A DNA stretch of 64,000 nucleotides from Ruegeria arenilitoris (GTDB lineage: Bacteria; Pseudomonadota; Alphaproteobacteria; Rhodobacterales; Rhodobacteraceae). Shown here piece after piece: positions 27,439 to 36,543 of the stretch; the stretch's first letter is position 1, and each line of letters starts with the position of its first letter. Under the pieces are notes generated by a model. It worked only from the letters and a program-made list of their open reading frames with translations. It was not told where the DNA came from and did not search any database. The translations under genes and the position numbers were made by a program. Location of the stretch: contig NZ_WPYP01000006.1 in NCBI RefSeq assembly GCF_013030985.1, positions 62,001-126,000 on the forward strand, given 5' to 3'.

Positions 27439-27496
27439 GGCGCGCACCCTTTGCAAATAGGGTAAACTCGGCACGAGCAGCACGGGAAGGAGTCCT

Positions 27497-28399
27497 GTGG
27501 CAAAAGACCGATCACAGCGCGACGAATATACCACCCCCTTGCGCCGCCTGCTGTTGGGGATCGTGGTGCTGTGCCTACTGGCCATCTTTCTGGTCTGGCG
27601 TATCGACAGCCCGCGGGTGGAACGGTTCCGTGCACAGGTCGTCGATCGGGTCGTGCCGTCGATGGAATGGGCGATGGTGCCAGTCACCGCCGTGGTCAAT
27701 CTGGCCCGTGATTTCCAAAGCTATCAGCGCCTGAGCGAACAGAACCAGGAATTGCGCAGCGAGTTGCGCCTGATGCGCGCCTGGAAAGAGGCCGCGCTGC
27801 AGCTGGAGCAGGAAAACGCCAGGCTGCTGGATCTGAACAATGTGCGCCTCGATCCGCGTCTGACCTATATCACCGGTGTTGTGATGGCCGACAGCGGCTC
27901 GCCCTTCCGGCAGTCGGTGCTGCTGAACGTAGGTGAACGCGACGGCATTACCGATGGCTGGGCCACGATGGACGGGATCGGTGTGGTTGGGCGCATCTCG
28001 GGCGTGGGACCGGACACGGCCCGGGTGATCCTGATGACCGATGCGTCCAGCGCGATCCCGGCGACGATTCAACCCTCAGGCCAGACCGCCCTGATCACGG
28101 GCGACAATACTCCGGCCCCTGCCGTCGAGTTTCTGGAGAACCGCGAACTGGTCCGCCCCGGTGACCGCGTTGTGACCTCGGGTGATGGCGGCGTATTCCC
28201 GGCCGGTCTGCTGATCGGCCAGATCACCGCCGATCCCGGAGGCCGCCTGCGGGTGCGTCTGTCGGCAGACTTCGAACGGCTCGAATTCCTGCGTGTGCTG
28301 CGGTACCAGTCAGCCCCCACCATTCGGGACCCGGGCCGCATCGTTGGCCCCACCCAGCCCGCAGCGGCCTTGCCTCCGGTGGAGGTGGGCGATGGATAG
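27497..28399 (+). CDS. mreC: Rod shape-determining protein MreC
   Basis: A 300-residue bitopic protein: one transmembrane helix (about residues 17-36), a coiled coil (about 75-115, rich in E/Q/L), then the periplasmic beta-barrel MreC core, with the conserved VGERDGITDGWATMDGIGVVG region. It scaffolds MreB, MreD, PBP2 and RodA. It starts with GTG preceded by GGAAGGAG. The 3' end overlaps mreD by 8 bp. Confidence 0.95.
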   Translation: MAKDRSQRDEYTTPLRRLLLGIVVLCLLAIFLVWRIDSPRVERFRAQVVDRVVPSMEWAMVPVTAVVNLARDFQSYQRLSEQNQELRSELRLMRAWKEAALQLEQENARLLDLNNVRLDPRLTYITGVVMADSGSPFRQSVLLNVGERDGITDGWATMDGIGVVGRISGVGPDTARVILMTDASSAIPATIQPSGQTALITGDNTPAPAVEFLENRELVRPGDRVVTSGDGGVFPAGLLIGQITADPGGRLRVRLSADFERLEFLRVLRYQSAPTIRDPGRIVGPTQPAAALPPVEVGDG

Positions 28400-28928
28400 C
28401 CAAACCTCGCAGCTTTGGTCCAAGCGGGGCCTTTACCTGTTTCTGGCCGCACTGATCCTGTTCCTGCACCTGTTGCCGCTGGATACAAAACCGAACCGCT
28501 GGCCCTTTCCGGATCTGCTGATTGCGCTGACCTTTGCCTGGGTGCTGCGGCGGCCCGAATATGTGCCGACCCTGCTCGTCGCCATCGTCATGCTGATGGC
28601 CGATCTGTTGCTGCAGCGCCCGCCCGGCCTGCTGGCGGCACTGGTGGTTCTTGGGGCTGCTTACCTGCGTTCGGCCGCGTTCGGCTTGCGGGATTCGGGC
28701 TTTGTCGGCGAATGGTCCACCGTCGCCGTGGTCATCACGGCTGTTTTTATGCTGAATCGGATCGTTCTTGCTATTCTGTCGGTGCAACAGGCAGCATTGG
28801 GGCCCGTGGTGATCCAAGTGGTTCTGACAATTGCGGTTTATCCTCTGATCGTTCTGCTCAGCCAGAACGGATTCGGGGTGCGGCGTAAATCCTCGGCCGA
28901 AGCCGGCGCATTGGGGGCACGGGGATGA
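28392..28928 (+). CDS. mreD: Rod shape-determining protein MreD
   Basis: A 178-residue very hydrophobic protein with about five predicted transmembrane helices, in the MreD position between mreC and mrdA. MreD sequences are poorly conserved, so context carries much of the call; RWPFPDLLIALTFAWVLRRP fits the family. The ATG at 28392 lies inside the end of mreC with GGAGG upstream, and the stop overlaps the mrdA start by 4 bp. Confidence 0.93.
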   Translation: MDSQTSQLWSKRGLYLFLAALILFLHLLPLDTKPNRWPFPDLLIALTFAWVLRRPEYVPTLLVAIVMLMADLLLQRPPGLLAALVVLGAAYLRSAAFGLRDSGFVGEWSTVAVVITAVFMLNRIVLAILSVQQAALGPVVIQVVLTIAVYPLIVLLSQNGFGVRRKSSAEAGALGARG

Positions 28929-30874
28929 AGCAACGCAAACCCAAAGCCCAAGGCCTCGCCTATAAACGTCTGCCTCGCAGGGCACTGATACTGGGTGGAC
29001 TGCAGGCCGCCTTTATCGGCGGACTGGCCGCGCGAATGCGATTCATGCAAGTGGATCAGGCCGATGAATACCGTCTGCTGGCCGAGGAAAACCGGATCAA
29101 TATCCGCCTGATCCCGCCGACCCGTGGCCGAATCTATGATCGAAACGGAGAGATCATCGGTCAGAACTCGCCCTCATACCGGATCGTCATGGTGCGCGAG
29201 GATGCAGGCGATGTGGACGAGGTGATCGCCAATCTGTCTCAATTGATCCCCCTGACCGAGGATGAGATCGCGCGAGCCAAAACTGAGATGCGCCGCTCGG
29301 CCCCGTTCCTGCCGGTCACGCTGGCCGATCAGGTCACGTGGGAAGATATCTCGAAGGTCGCCGTCAACGCCCCAGCTCTGCCCGGTGTGATCCCCGAAGT
29401 AGGGCAGACCCGGCAATACCCGCGATATGAGGACTTCGCCCATGTGGTTGGCTATGTCGGCCCGGTCAGCGACTATGACCTGAGCCAGATCGCAGACCCT
29501 GAACCGGTGCTGCGCATCCCCCGGTTCCAGATTGGCAAAGTCGGGCTGGAAGCCAAACAAGAGATCGCCCTACGCGGCAAGGCCGGGGCCAAGCGCGTCG
29601 AGGTCAACGCCACCGGCCGCGTGATGCGCGAACTGGACCGGCAGGAAGGCACCGCCGGGGCCGATCTGCAGCTTTCGGTGGACGCTGACCTGCAACAATA
29701 CGCGCAGGCCCGGCTGGCAGGTGAAAGCGCCGCCGCCGTGGTGATCGACTGTGAATCCGGCGATATCCGCGCAATCAGTTCCGCCCCCAGTTTCGATCCA
29801 AACCTGTTCGTACGCGGTATCTCAGTCGCAGACTACCGGACGCTGACGCAGGACAACTACCGCCCACTTGCGAACAAGACGGTGCAGGGCACCTACCCCC
29901 CGGGCTCGACCTTCAAGATGATCACTGCCATGGCTGCGCTTGAGGCCGGTGTGATCGGGCCGTCCAACACCGTCTATTGCCCCGGCCATCTGAAGGTTGG
30001 CAGCCGCCGCTTTCACTGCTGGAAACGGGGCGGCCATGGCACGGTTGATCTGGAAACCTCACTGAAACGCAGCTGCGACGTGTATTACTACGACGTGGCC
30101 TTGCGGGTGGGGATCGACAAGATCTCTGACATGGCGCGCACCTTCGGGCTGGGCGTCAAGCACGACATTCCGATGTCCGCCGTGGCTGCCGGGCTAGCGC
30201 CCAATCAGGAGTGGAAGCAGCGCGTGCATGGGCAAGACTGGCTGGTGGGCGACACGGCAAACGCCTCGATTGGTCAGGGCTTCATGCTGGCCTCGCCGCT
30301 GCAACTGGCGGTGATGACGGCGCGCATTGCCACGGGTCGGGCGGTGGAGCCAAGGCTGGTGCGCTCGGTGAACGGGGTTGAACAACCCTCGGGCGCGGGC
30401 GAGCCGCTGGCGGTAAACCGCAACAACCTGGAGCAAGTGCGTCAGGCGATGTTCTCGGTCTCGAACGACCGGCGCGGCACCGCTTACCGCAGCCGCATCA
30501 TCGCGGACGAGTTCCGGATGGCAGGCAAAACCGGCACCAGCCAGGTGCGCAATATCACCAAGGCCGAACGTGCCGCTGGCGTGATCCGCAACGAAGACCT
30601 GCCATGGGAGCGCCGTGACCACGCGCTGTTCGTCAGCTTTGCGCCTTATGACAATCCGAAATACGCGGTTGCCGTGGTGGTCGAACATGGCGGAGGCGGT
30701 TCCAAAGCCGCCGCCCCGGTGGCCCGTGATATCATGCTGCAGGCGCTCTATAACGGCACACCCCCACTCGAGGCTTATCCGACCGCCGACCGGGACCGCA
30801 TCAAGGAACAACAAAAACGGCTGGAAGGCGACCGCCGCCCCAAAGCGCGTCCGACCGAGAAGGACCGCGCATGA
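28925..30874 (+). CDS. mrdA: Penicillin-binding protein 2
   Basis: A 649-residue class B PBP, the transpeptidase of the elongasome. It has an N-terminal membrane anchor (about 18-38), the dimerisation domain with RGRIYDRNGEIIG, and the transpeptidase domain with SxxK in PPGSTFKMI, SCD in KRSCDVYYYD and KTG in MAGKTGTSQV. The N-terminus is basic (KQRKPKAQGLAYKRLPRR), typical for alphaproteobacterial PBP2. It overlaps both mreD and rodA by 4 bp. Confidence 0.97.
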   Translation: MKQRKPKAQGLAYKRLPRRALILGGLQAAFIGGLAARMRFMQVDQADEYRLLAEENRINIRLIPPTRGRIYDRNGEIIGQNSPSYRIVMVREDAGDVDEVIANLSQLIPLTEDEIARAKTEMRRSAPFLPVTLADQVTWEDISKVAVNAPALPGVIPEVGQTRQYPRYEDFAHVVGYVGPVSDYDLSQIADPEPVLRIPRFQIGKVGLEAKQEIALRGKAGAKRVEVNATGRVMRELDRQEGTAGADLQLSVDADLQQYAQARLAGESAAAVVIDCESGDIRAISSAPSFDPNLFVRGISVADYRTLTQDNYRPLANKTVQGTYPPGSTFKMITAMAALEAGVIGPSNTVYCPGHLKVGSRRFHCWKRGGHGTVDLETSLKRSCDVYYYDVALRVGIDKISDMARTFGLGVKHDIPMSAVAAGLAPNQEWKQRVHGQDWLVGDTANASIGQGFMLASPLQLAVMTARIATGRAVEPRLVRSVNGVEQPSGAGEPLAVNRNNLEQVRQAMFSVSNDRRGTAYRSRIIADEFRMAGKTGTSQVRNITKAERAAGVIRNEDLPWERRDHALFVSFAPYDNPKYAVAVVVEHGGGGSKAAAPVARDIMLQALYNGTPPLEAYPTADRDRIKEQQKRLEGDRRPKARPTEKDRA

Positions 30875-32010
30875 GCTATCTTGAATACGCTGTCAAATCC
30901 ACGCCCTCGGGGCTCCGTAAGTTCCTGTATATGAACTGGCCGCTGACGCTGCTCTTGATCAGCGTGGCCAGCGCCGGGTTCCTGATGCTGTATTCGGTGG
31001 CCGGCGGATCATGGACGCCGTGGGCCGAGCCGCAGATGGAGCGTTTCGGGCTGGGGCTGACCGTCATGTTCATCATCGCGCTTGTGCCTATCTGGTTCTG
31101 GCGCAACATGTCGGTGCTGGCCTATCTCGTCTCAATCGCCCTGCTGGTGTTTGTGGAGTTCTTCGGAACGGTCGGCATGGGTGCGCAACGTTGGATCGAC
31201 CTTGGCTTCATGCGACTTCAACCCTCCGAAGTCATGAAGGTCGCGCTCGTCATGGTTCTGGCGGCCTATTACGACTGGTTGCCATCTCATAAAACGTCGC
31301 GGCCACTTTGGGTGTTGATCCCGGTTGTCCTGATCCTGATCCCCACATTCTTTGTTTTGAAACAACCCGATCTTGGCACCTCGATCCTGCTGTTGGCGGC
31401 GGGCGGAGGGCTTATGTTCCTGGCAGGTGTTCACTGGGCCTATTTCGCCGCCGTTATCGCAGCCGTGGTGGGTCTGATCGCCACGGTGTTCAACAGTCGT
31501 GGGACCGAGTGGCAGTTGCTCAAGGATTACCAGTTCCGCCGGATCGACACTTTCCTTGATCCCTCGACCGATCCGCTGGGCGCGGGCTATCACATCACCC
31601 AGTCCAAAATCGCGCTGGGGTCCGGTGGCTGGAACGGGCGCGGGTTCATGCAAGGAACGCAATCGCGGCTGAACTTCCTGCCCGAGAAACACACCGATTT
31701 CATCTTCACCACGCTGGCCGAAGAATTCGGATTTGTCGGCGGCATCACCCTTCTGACCCTCTATGGCCTGATCCTGATTTTCTGTCTGGTCACCGCGCTG
31801 TCGACCAAGGATCGGTTCTCGTCGCTGGTCACACTGGGCATCGCGCTGAACTTTTTCCTGTTCTTTGCCGTCAATATGTCAATGGTGATGGGGCTGGCCC
31901 CGGTTGTGGGCGTGCCGCTGCCGATGGTCAGCTATGGCGGCTCGGCGATGCTGGTTCTGATGGCCGCCTTCGGTATTGTCCAAAGCGCCCATATCCACCG
32001 CCCTCGCTGA
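30871..32010 (+). CDS. rodA: Rod shape-determining protein RodA (SEDS glycosyltransferase)
   Basis: A 379-residue polytopic SEDS protein, the peptidoglycan glycosyltransferase partner of PBP2. Conserved segments include GAQRWIDLGFMRLQPSEVMK, KQPDLGTSILLL, and near the end GVPLPMVSYGGSAMLV; the extracellular loop FLPEKHTDFIF is also conserved. About ten transmembrane helices are expected. The start overlaps the mrdA stop (ATGA). Last gene of the shape operon; the reductase gene follows after only 15 bp. Confidence 0.97.
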   Translation: MSYLEYAVKSTPSGLRKFLYMNWPLTLLLISVASAGFLMLYSVAGGSWTPWAEPQMERFGLGLTVMFIIALVPIWFWRNMSVLAYLVSIALLVFVEFFGTVGMGAQRWIDLGFMRLQPSEVMKVALVMVLAAYYDWLPSHKTSRPLWVLIPVVLILIPTFFVLKQPDLGTSILLLAAGGGLMFLAGVHWAYFAAVIAAVVGLIATVFNSRGTEWQLLKDYQFRRIDTFLDPSTDPLGAGYHITQSKIALGSGGWNGRGFMQGTQSRLNFLPEKHTDFIFTTLAEEFGFVGGITLLTLYGLILIFCLVTALSTKDRFSSLVTLGIALNFFLFFAVNMSMVMGLAPVVGVPLPMVSYGGSAMLVLMAAFGIVQSAHIHRPR

Positions 32011-32025
32011 TCTGAAAGGCCCCTC

Positions 32026-32958
32026 ATGCCCGTGAACATCCTGTTTTCCGCGCGCCCTGCCCTGTGGCCCGTCTATGAGCCGCTGCTGACCAAGTACCTG
32101 ACCGAAGCGGGGCTGGGCTTTCGCCTGAGCACCGAGTTGGAGCCGGATCAGGTCGACTATGTGGTCTATGCGCCGAATGGCGGGCTGTTGGATTTCACAC
32201 CTTACACGCGGCTGAAGGCCGTTCTCAGCCTCTGGGCCGGGGTTGAGAAGATCGCGGACAACGACACCCTGACCGTCCCGCTGGCACGGATGGTGGATCA
32301 CGGCCTGACACAGGGCATGACCGAGTGGGTGGTCGGCCACGTGCTGCGATATCACCTTGGAATGGATCAGCACATCACCGTTCAGGATGGCGTCTGGACA
32401 CCTGACGCACCGCCGTTGGCCACCGAACGCCGGGTTTGCATTCTGGGCCTCGGCGCGTTGGGCGAGGCTGCGGCCCGCGCGTTGACCGCGTTGAATTTTG
32501 ACGTCACCGGTTGGAGCCGTTCCGCCAAGGATATCCCCGGCGTCACATGTTTGCATGGCGAGGACGGGCTGCGCGCCGCCCTGTCACAGGCCGAAATCGT
32601 TGTCCTGCTGTTGCCGGACACACCTGCCACGACAAACACGCTGAACGCCGAAACACTGGCCCTGCTGCCCAAGGGCGCGCGTATCATCAATCCCGGTCGC
32701 GGACCGCTGATCGACGATGACGCCCTGTTGGACGCGCTGAACTCAGGTCAGGTCGGCCACGCCACGCTGGACGTGTTCCGGGTCGAGCCTTTGCCGGAAG
32801 ACCACCCCTATTGGGCGCATCCGAATGTGACGGTCACCCCGCATATAGCCTCGGAAACGCGGCCCGTGACGGCAGCGCAGGTAATCTGCGAGAACATTCG
32901 ACGAGGCGAGGAGGGCGAGCCCTTCCTGCACCTCGTTGATCGCAGTTTGGGCTATTAA
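32026..32958 (+). CDS. ghrA: Glyoxylate/hydroxypyruvate reductase A-like 2-hydroxyacid dehydrogenase
   Basis: A 310-residue NAD(P)H-dependent D-2-hydroxyacid dehydrogenase close to GhrA. The Rossmann motif is GLGALGEAAARAL near residue 142, the catalytic Arg lies in LPKGARIINPGRG, and the His in HPYWAHPNVTVTPHIA. GhrA reduces glyoxylate and hydroxypyruvate. It is 15 bp behind rodA and may be read through from the shape operon. Its stop shares TTAA with the stop of the convergent M3 peptidase gene. Confidence 0.88.
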   Translation: MPVNILFSARPALWPVYEPLLTKYLTEAGLGFRLSTELEPDQVDYVVYAPNGGLLDFTPYTRLKAVLSLWAGVEKIADNDTLTVPLARMVDHGLTQGMTEWVVGHVLRYHLGMDQHITVQDGVWTPDAPPLATERRVCILGLGALGEAAARALTALNFDVTGWSRSAKDIPGVTCLHGEDGLRAALSQAEIVVLLLPDTPATTNTLNAETLALLPKGARIINPGRGPLIDDDALLDALNSGQVGHATLDVFRVEPLPEDHPYWAHPNVTVTPHIASETRPVTAAQVICENIRRGEEGEPFLHLVDRSLGY

Positions 32959-34970
32959 GCGGCGATCAAGCCGCGTCCTTTCAGCAGAGCCTCAACCCCC
33001 GGCAACTTTCCACGGAACGCCAGGTAGAGTTCCTCGGCCTCGCGCGAACCGCCGGTGGACAGGATGTTGTCCTCCAACGCTTTGGCGCGTTCAGGGTCAA
33101 AAGCCCCGCCCGCCTCTTCAAACGCGGCAAAGGCGTCGGCGTCCATCACCTCGGACCACATGTAGCTGTAGTAGCCCGAGCTATATCCGTCGCCCGCAAA
33201 GACATGCGCGAAATGCGGCGTCGCGTGACGTATCCCGATGGCCTGTGGCATCCCGATCCCGGCCAGCACCTCGGCCTGTTTCGCCATCGGATCGGCTGGG
33301 GCTGCACCATCATGGAACGCCAGATCGACCAAAGCCGAGGCGACATATTCCACCGTCTGGAACCCCTGATCGAAATTGGCGGCCTTGAGCACTTTCTCCA
33401 GCATTTCCTGCGGCATCGGCTCATCGGTTTCCGCGTGAGTGGCGAATTCGGCCAGAACCTCGGGCACCTCCAGCCAATGTTCGTAAAGCTGGCTGGGCAG
33501 TTCGACAAAATCCCGCGCAACCGATGTGCCCGAGATGCTTTCATAGGTCACATTCGACAGCATCTGGTGCAGGGCGTGGCCGAATTCATGGAATAGTGTT
33601 CGCGCGTCGTCATAGGACAACAGCGCCGGATCACCCTTGGCAAAGTTGCAGACATTGATCACGACCGGCGCCTGTATCTTGGGAAACTTGGCCTGCGACC
33701 GCATCGCACTGCACCACGCGCCGGACCGTTTCGATCCGCGCGCGAAATAGTCGCCGATGAATACCGCGATATGCTCACCGTTGCGCGTGACCTCCCATGC
33801 CCGGCAATCCGAGTGATAAAGCGGTACGCCCAGCGACGCGAACTCCAGCCCGAACAGGCGATTGGCGCAGGCAAAGGACGCCTCGATCATCCGGTCCAAC
33901 TGCAGGTATGGCTTGAGCGCAGCCTCATCCAGATCATGCTCGGCCTTGCGGCGTTTCTCGGCGTAGTAGCGCCAGTCCCACGCGGCCAGAGGCCCGTTGA
34001 CGCCGTCCGCCTGCATCATCTGCGTCAGGATTTCCGCATCCGCATCGGCGCGGGTCTTGGCGGGCTCCCACACCTGCATCAGCAAGTCTCGGACCTTGTC
34101 AGGCGTGCGGGCCATTTCGGTTTCCAGCTTGTAGGCCGCGAAATTGTCATAGCCCAGCAGCTTGGCCCGTTCCTCGCGCAATTGCAGGATTTCAGCAGCA
34201 ATGTCACGGTTGTCTGTCTCTCCGCCATTGGCGCCCCGCGCGGTCCATGCGCGATAGGCCTTTTCCCGCAGGTCTCGGCGGGGCGAAAATTGCAGGAAGG
34301 GCACGATCAGCGAGCGGGACAGGGTCACCACCGGACCATCCGCCCCCTTTTCCTGCCCCGCGGCGCGGGCGGCATCCACCACGAAACCCGGCAAGCCTTC
34401 CAGATCATCCTCGGAAAGGTCCATGGACCAGTCGCGTTCATCGGCCAACAGGTTCTGGGTAAACGAGGTCCCCAGCGAAGCGAGCCGCGCCTTGATCTCC
34501 TGCATCCGGGAGTCCTCATCGCCCTCAAGCGCCGCGCCGGACCGCACGAATCCCCGATGGGTCAGCATCAGAACCCGCGCCTGTTCGTCGGTCAGGTTCA
34601 GTTCGTCCTTGCGCGCCCACAGGTCGGCTACCCGCTGAAACAGAGCCTTGTTCGAGGAAATCCCCGAGAAATGCGCCGCCAGCTTGGGAGAGAAGTCGCG
34701 TTGCAATTCCTCACGTGCCGAATTGCTGTCCGCCCCAGCGACAGTGAAGAACACCGACAGAACCTTGTCCATCTCCTCGCCTGCCGCCTCAAGCGCTTCG
34801 ATCGTGTTGGCAAACGTGGGCGCGTCCGGGTTCCCCGCAATCGCGTCGATCTGAGCGTTATGGGCCTGCATTGCTTGATCCAAAGCGGGGGCGAAATCTG
34901 TGTCCGCAATGTCCGCGAAGGGTGCGATTTCAAACGGCGTGGTCCAGTCGGACAGGATCGGATTGGTCAT
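32955..34970 (-). CDS. M3-family oligopeptidase (oligopeptidase A / Dcp type)
   Basis: A 671-residue cytoplasmic zinc metallopeptidase. The active site LFHEFGHALHQML and the downstream glutamate region (SQLYEHWLEVPEVL) are intact. No signal peptide is visible. The family degrades short peptides, including cleaved signal peptides; whether it behaves as an endopeptidase (PrlC) or dipeptidyl carboxypeptidase (Dcp) is not decided by sequence alone. I chose the ATG at 34970, preceded by AAAGGAGACATGC; the upstream frame enters the intergenic region and moeB. Confidence 0.92.
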   Translation of the reverse strand: MTNPILSDWTTPFEIAPFADIADTDFAPALDQAMQAHNAQIDAIAGNPDAPTFANTIEALEAAGEEMDKVLSVFFTVAGADSNSAREELQRDFSPKLAAHFSGISSNKALFQRVADLWARKDELNLTDEQARVLMLTHRGFVRSGAALEGDEDSRMQEIKARLASLGTSFTQNLLADERDWSMDLSEDDLEGLPGFVVDAARAAGQEKGADGPVVTLSRSLIVPFLQFSPRRDLREKAYRAWTARGANGGETDNRDIAAEILQLREERAKLLGYDNFAAYKLETEMARTPDKVRDLLMQVWEPAKTRADADAEILTQMMQADGVNGPLAAWDWRYYAEKRRKAEHDLDEAALKPYLQLDRMIEASFACANRLFGLEFASLGVPLYHSDCRAWEVTRNGEHIAVFIGDYFARGSKRSGAWCSAMRSQAKFPKIQAPVVINVCNFAKGDPALLSYDDARTLFHEFGHALHQMLSNVTYESISGTSVARDFVELPSQLYEHWLEVPEVLAEFATHAETDEPMPQEMLEKVLKAANFDQGFQTVEYVASALVDLAFHDGAAPADPMAKQAEVLAGIGMPQAIGIRHATPHFAHVFAGDGYSSGYYSYMWSEVMDADAFAAFEEAGGAFDPERAKALEDNILSTGGSREAEELYLAFRGKLPGVEALLKGRGLIAA

Positions 34971-35026
34971 GCATGTCTCCTTTGACCACAGAGTTAGGAA
35001 CGGCAGGCCGGATGATCCAGAGCGGT

Positions 35027-36073
35027 TTACGCCGCGGATCCACAAACCGGACAATCGGCTCGGCGCGACAGAGTGATCTTGCGGCTTTCGCCATAGAGCG
35101 CGTCATAGATCAGCATCTCACCCCGCAGGGCCCGCCCGGCCCCGGTGATCACCTTGATCGCTTCAACCGCCATCATCGAGCCGACCACGCCGGGCAACGG
35201 CCCGATCACGCCCGCCTCGGCGCACGAGGGGGCCAGGCCGGGGGCCGGCGCTTCGGGGAAGATACACTGATAGCAGGGCGCGTCATTGGCGGGGTCAAAG
35301 ACGCTGAGTTGCCCTTCCCATTGCGACAGTGCGCCCGAGATCAGCGGTTTGCCCAACGCAACCGCTGTTCTGTTGGCCAGATAGCGGGTATCGAAATTGT
35401 CGGTGCCGTCGAGAATCAGATCAAAGTCGGCGAACAGGTTGTGGGCGATTTCTTCGGTCAGGCGACGGTGATAAGGCAGAACCGTGACGTTGGGGTTCTG
35501 AGCCTCCATCGCCTGCTGGGCCGAAAACACCTTGGGCATCCCGATATCGGCATCGCGGTGGATCACCTGCCGTTGCAAGTTGGCGTTTTCGACCTCATCA
35601 TCGTCGATCACGCCGATGGTGCCCACTCCGGCAGCGGCCAGATATTGCAGGGCAGGCGCACCCAGCCCCCCGGCGCCGATGACCAGCACACGGGCCTTTT
35701 TCATTTTCTTCTGACCCGGCCCGCCCAGTTCACGCAAAACGATGTGGCGGGCATAGCGTTCCAGTTCGGTTTCAGAGAATTGGTCGGATGGCATCGCGGG
35801 CTCCTTGGCGGCGGTAGGGGCTGCGCGGTCTCGCAGCGCTTTCAGCACCCTCCCGTAAACCAGAACCAGAATGGCCGCGCCACCCAAGATCAACCATAGC
35901 GAAGCAGAGCCGCCAGTCGCCTGACGCAACGGATGGCCATCCGGTAGCACCAGCTGAGCCGTAATCACGCCCAGCAACAGAACTCCGACCGAGGTCATGC
36001 GCGCAGTCCGGGACACTCCGGCCATATAGCCGATGCCCCACAGGCCCGCAGCCAGGATCAGGACCAGCAGCAT
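35027..36073 (-). CDS. moeB: MoeB/ThiF-type E1-like protein with N-terminal membrane segment
   Basis: The frame encodes 348 residues. Residues 1-80 contain three hydrophobic segments; from residue 94 (MPSDQFSETELERYARHIVL) it is a canonical MoeB-like adenylyltransferase with the ATP motif VIGAGGLGAPALQYL, the DGTDNFDTRYLAN segment and two zinc CxxC pairs (CYQC and CPVC). MoeB activates MoaD for molybdopterin synthesis; ThiF-type homologues serve thiamine or other sulfur carriers. The internal ATG at 35794 has a perfect AAGGAG six bases upstream, so the soluble form may be made on its own. The frame start overlaps the dut stop by one base. Confidence 0.88.
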   Translation of the reverse strand: MLLVLILAAGLWGIGYMAGVSRTARMTSVGVLLLGVITAQLVLPDGHPLRQATGGSASLWLILGGAAILVLVYGRVLKALRDRAAPTAAKEPAMPSDQFSETELERYARHIVLRELGGPGQKKMKKARVLVIGAGGLGAPALQYLAAAGVGTIGVIDDDEVENANLQRQVIHRDADIGMPKVFSAQQAMEAQNPNVTVLPYHRRLTEEIAHNLFADFDLILDGTDNFDTRYLANRTAVALGKPLISGALSQWEGQLSVFDPANDAPCYQCIFPEAPAPGLAPSCAEAGVIGPLPGVVGSMMAVEAIKVITGAGRALRGEMLIYDALYGESRKITLSRRADCPVCGSAA

Positions 36074-36531
36074 CAGCCGCGTCCGGTTGAGCCGAACCCA
36101 CCCGCGCCGCGGACCGTGTCGCTGAGCGCCTCCACCGACTCGAACGCGGCCTGTACCACGGGGGCCACAACCAGTTGCGCAATGCGTTCACCATGAGTGA
36201 CCTCGAACGCCTCTTGCCCGGCGTTCAGGACGATCACGCCCAGCGGGCCGCGATAGTCGCTGTCAATCGTGCCGGGGGTATTGGGCAGGGTGATGCCGTG
36301 TTTCAGCGCCAAGCCGGAGCGTGGACGTACCTGCACCTCGAACCCCTGCGGGATTTCGATACGCAACCCGGTGGGCACCAAGGCGCGCTGACCGGGTTCC
36401 AGCGTGATCGAGGCCCCGTCCGGCAGATTTGCCCGCACATCCGCACCGGCCGCCCCGGAGGTTTCGTAAGACGGCAGAGGGACCGACGGATCAGACCCTT
36501 CCTCTCGGATCACACGAATAGCAACCATCAC
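36073..36531 (-). CDS. dut: dUTP diphosphatase
   Basis: A 152-residue homotrimeric dUTPase that hydrolyses dUTP to dUMP. All five motifs can be seen, including AGADVRANL (1), RSGLALKHG (2), [17 protein letters not shown] (3), GERIAQLVV (4) and the glycine-rich C-terminal [11 protein letters not shown] (5). It lies 12 bp downstream of coaBC, an arrangement common in alphaproteobacteria. Confidence 0.97.
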   Translation of the reverse strand: MMVAIRVIREEGSDPSVPLPSYETSGAAGADVRANLPDGASITLEPGQRALVPTGLRIEIPQGFEVQVRPRSGLALKHGITLPNTPGTIDSDYRGPLGVIVLNAGQEAFEVTHGERIAQLVVAPVVQAAFESVEALSDTVRGAGGFGSTGRG

Positions 36532-36543
36532 TGCTCCTTTGGT

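Noticed and set aside
33771..34985. Antisense open frame of about 400 codons over the M3 peptidase
   Set aside because: A by-product of high GC content opposite a gene with intact HEFGH motif.
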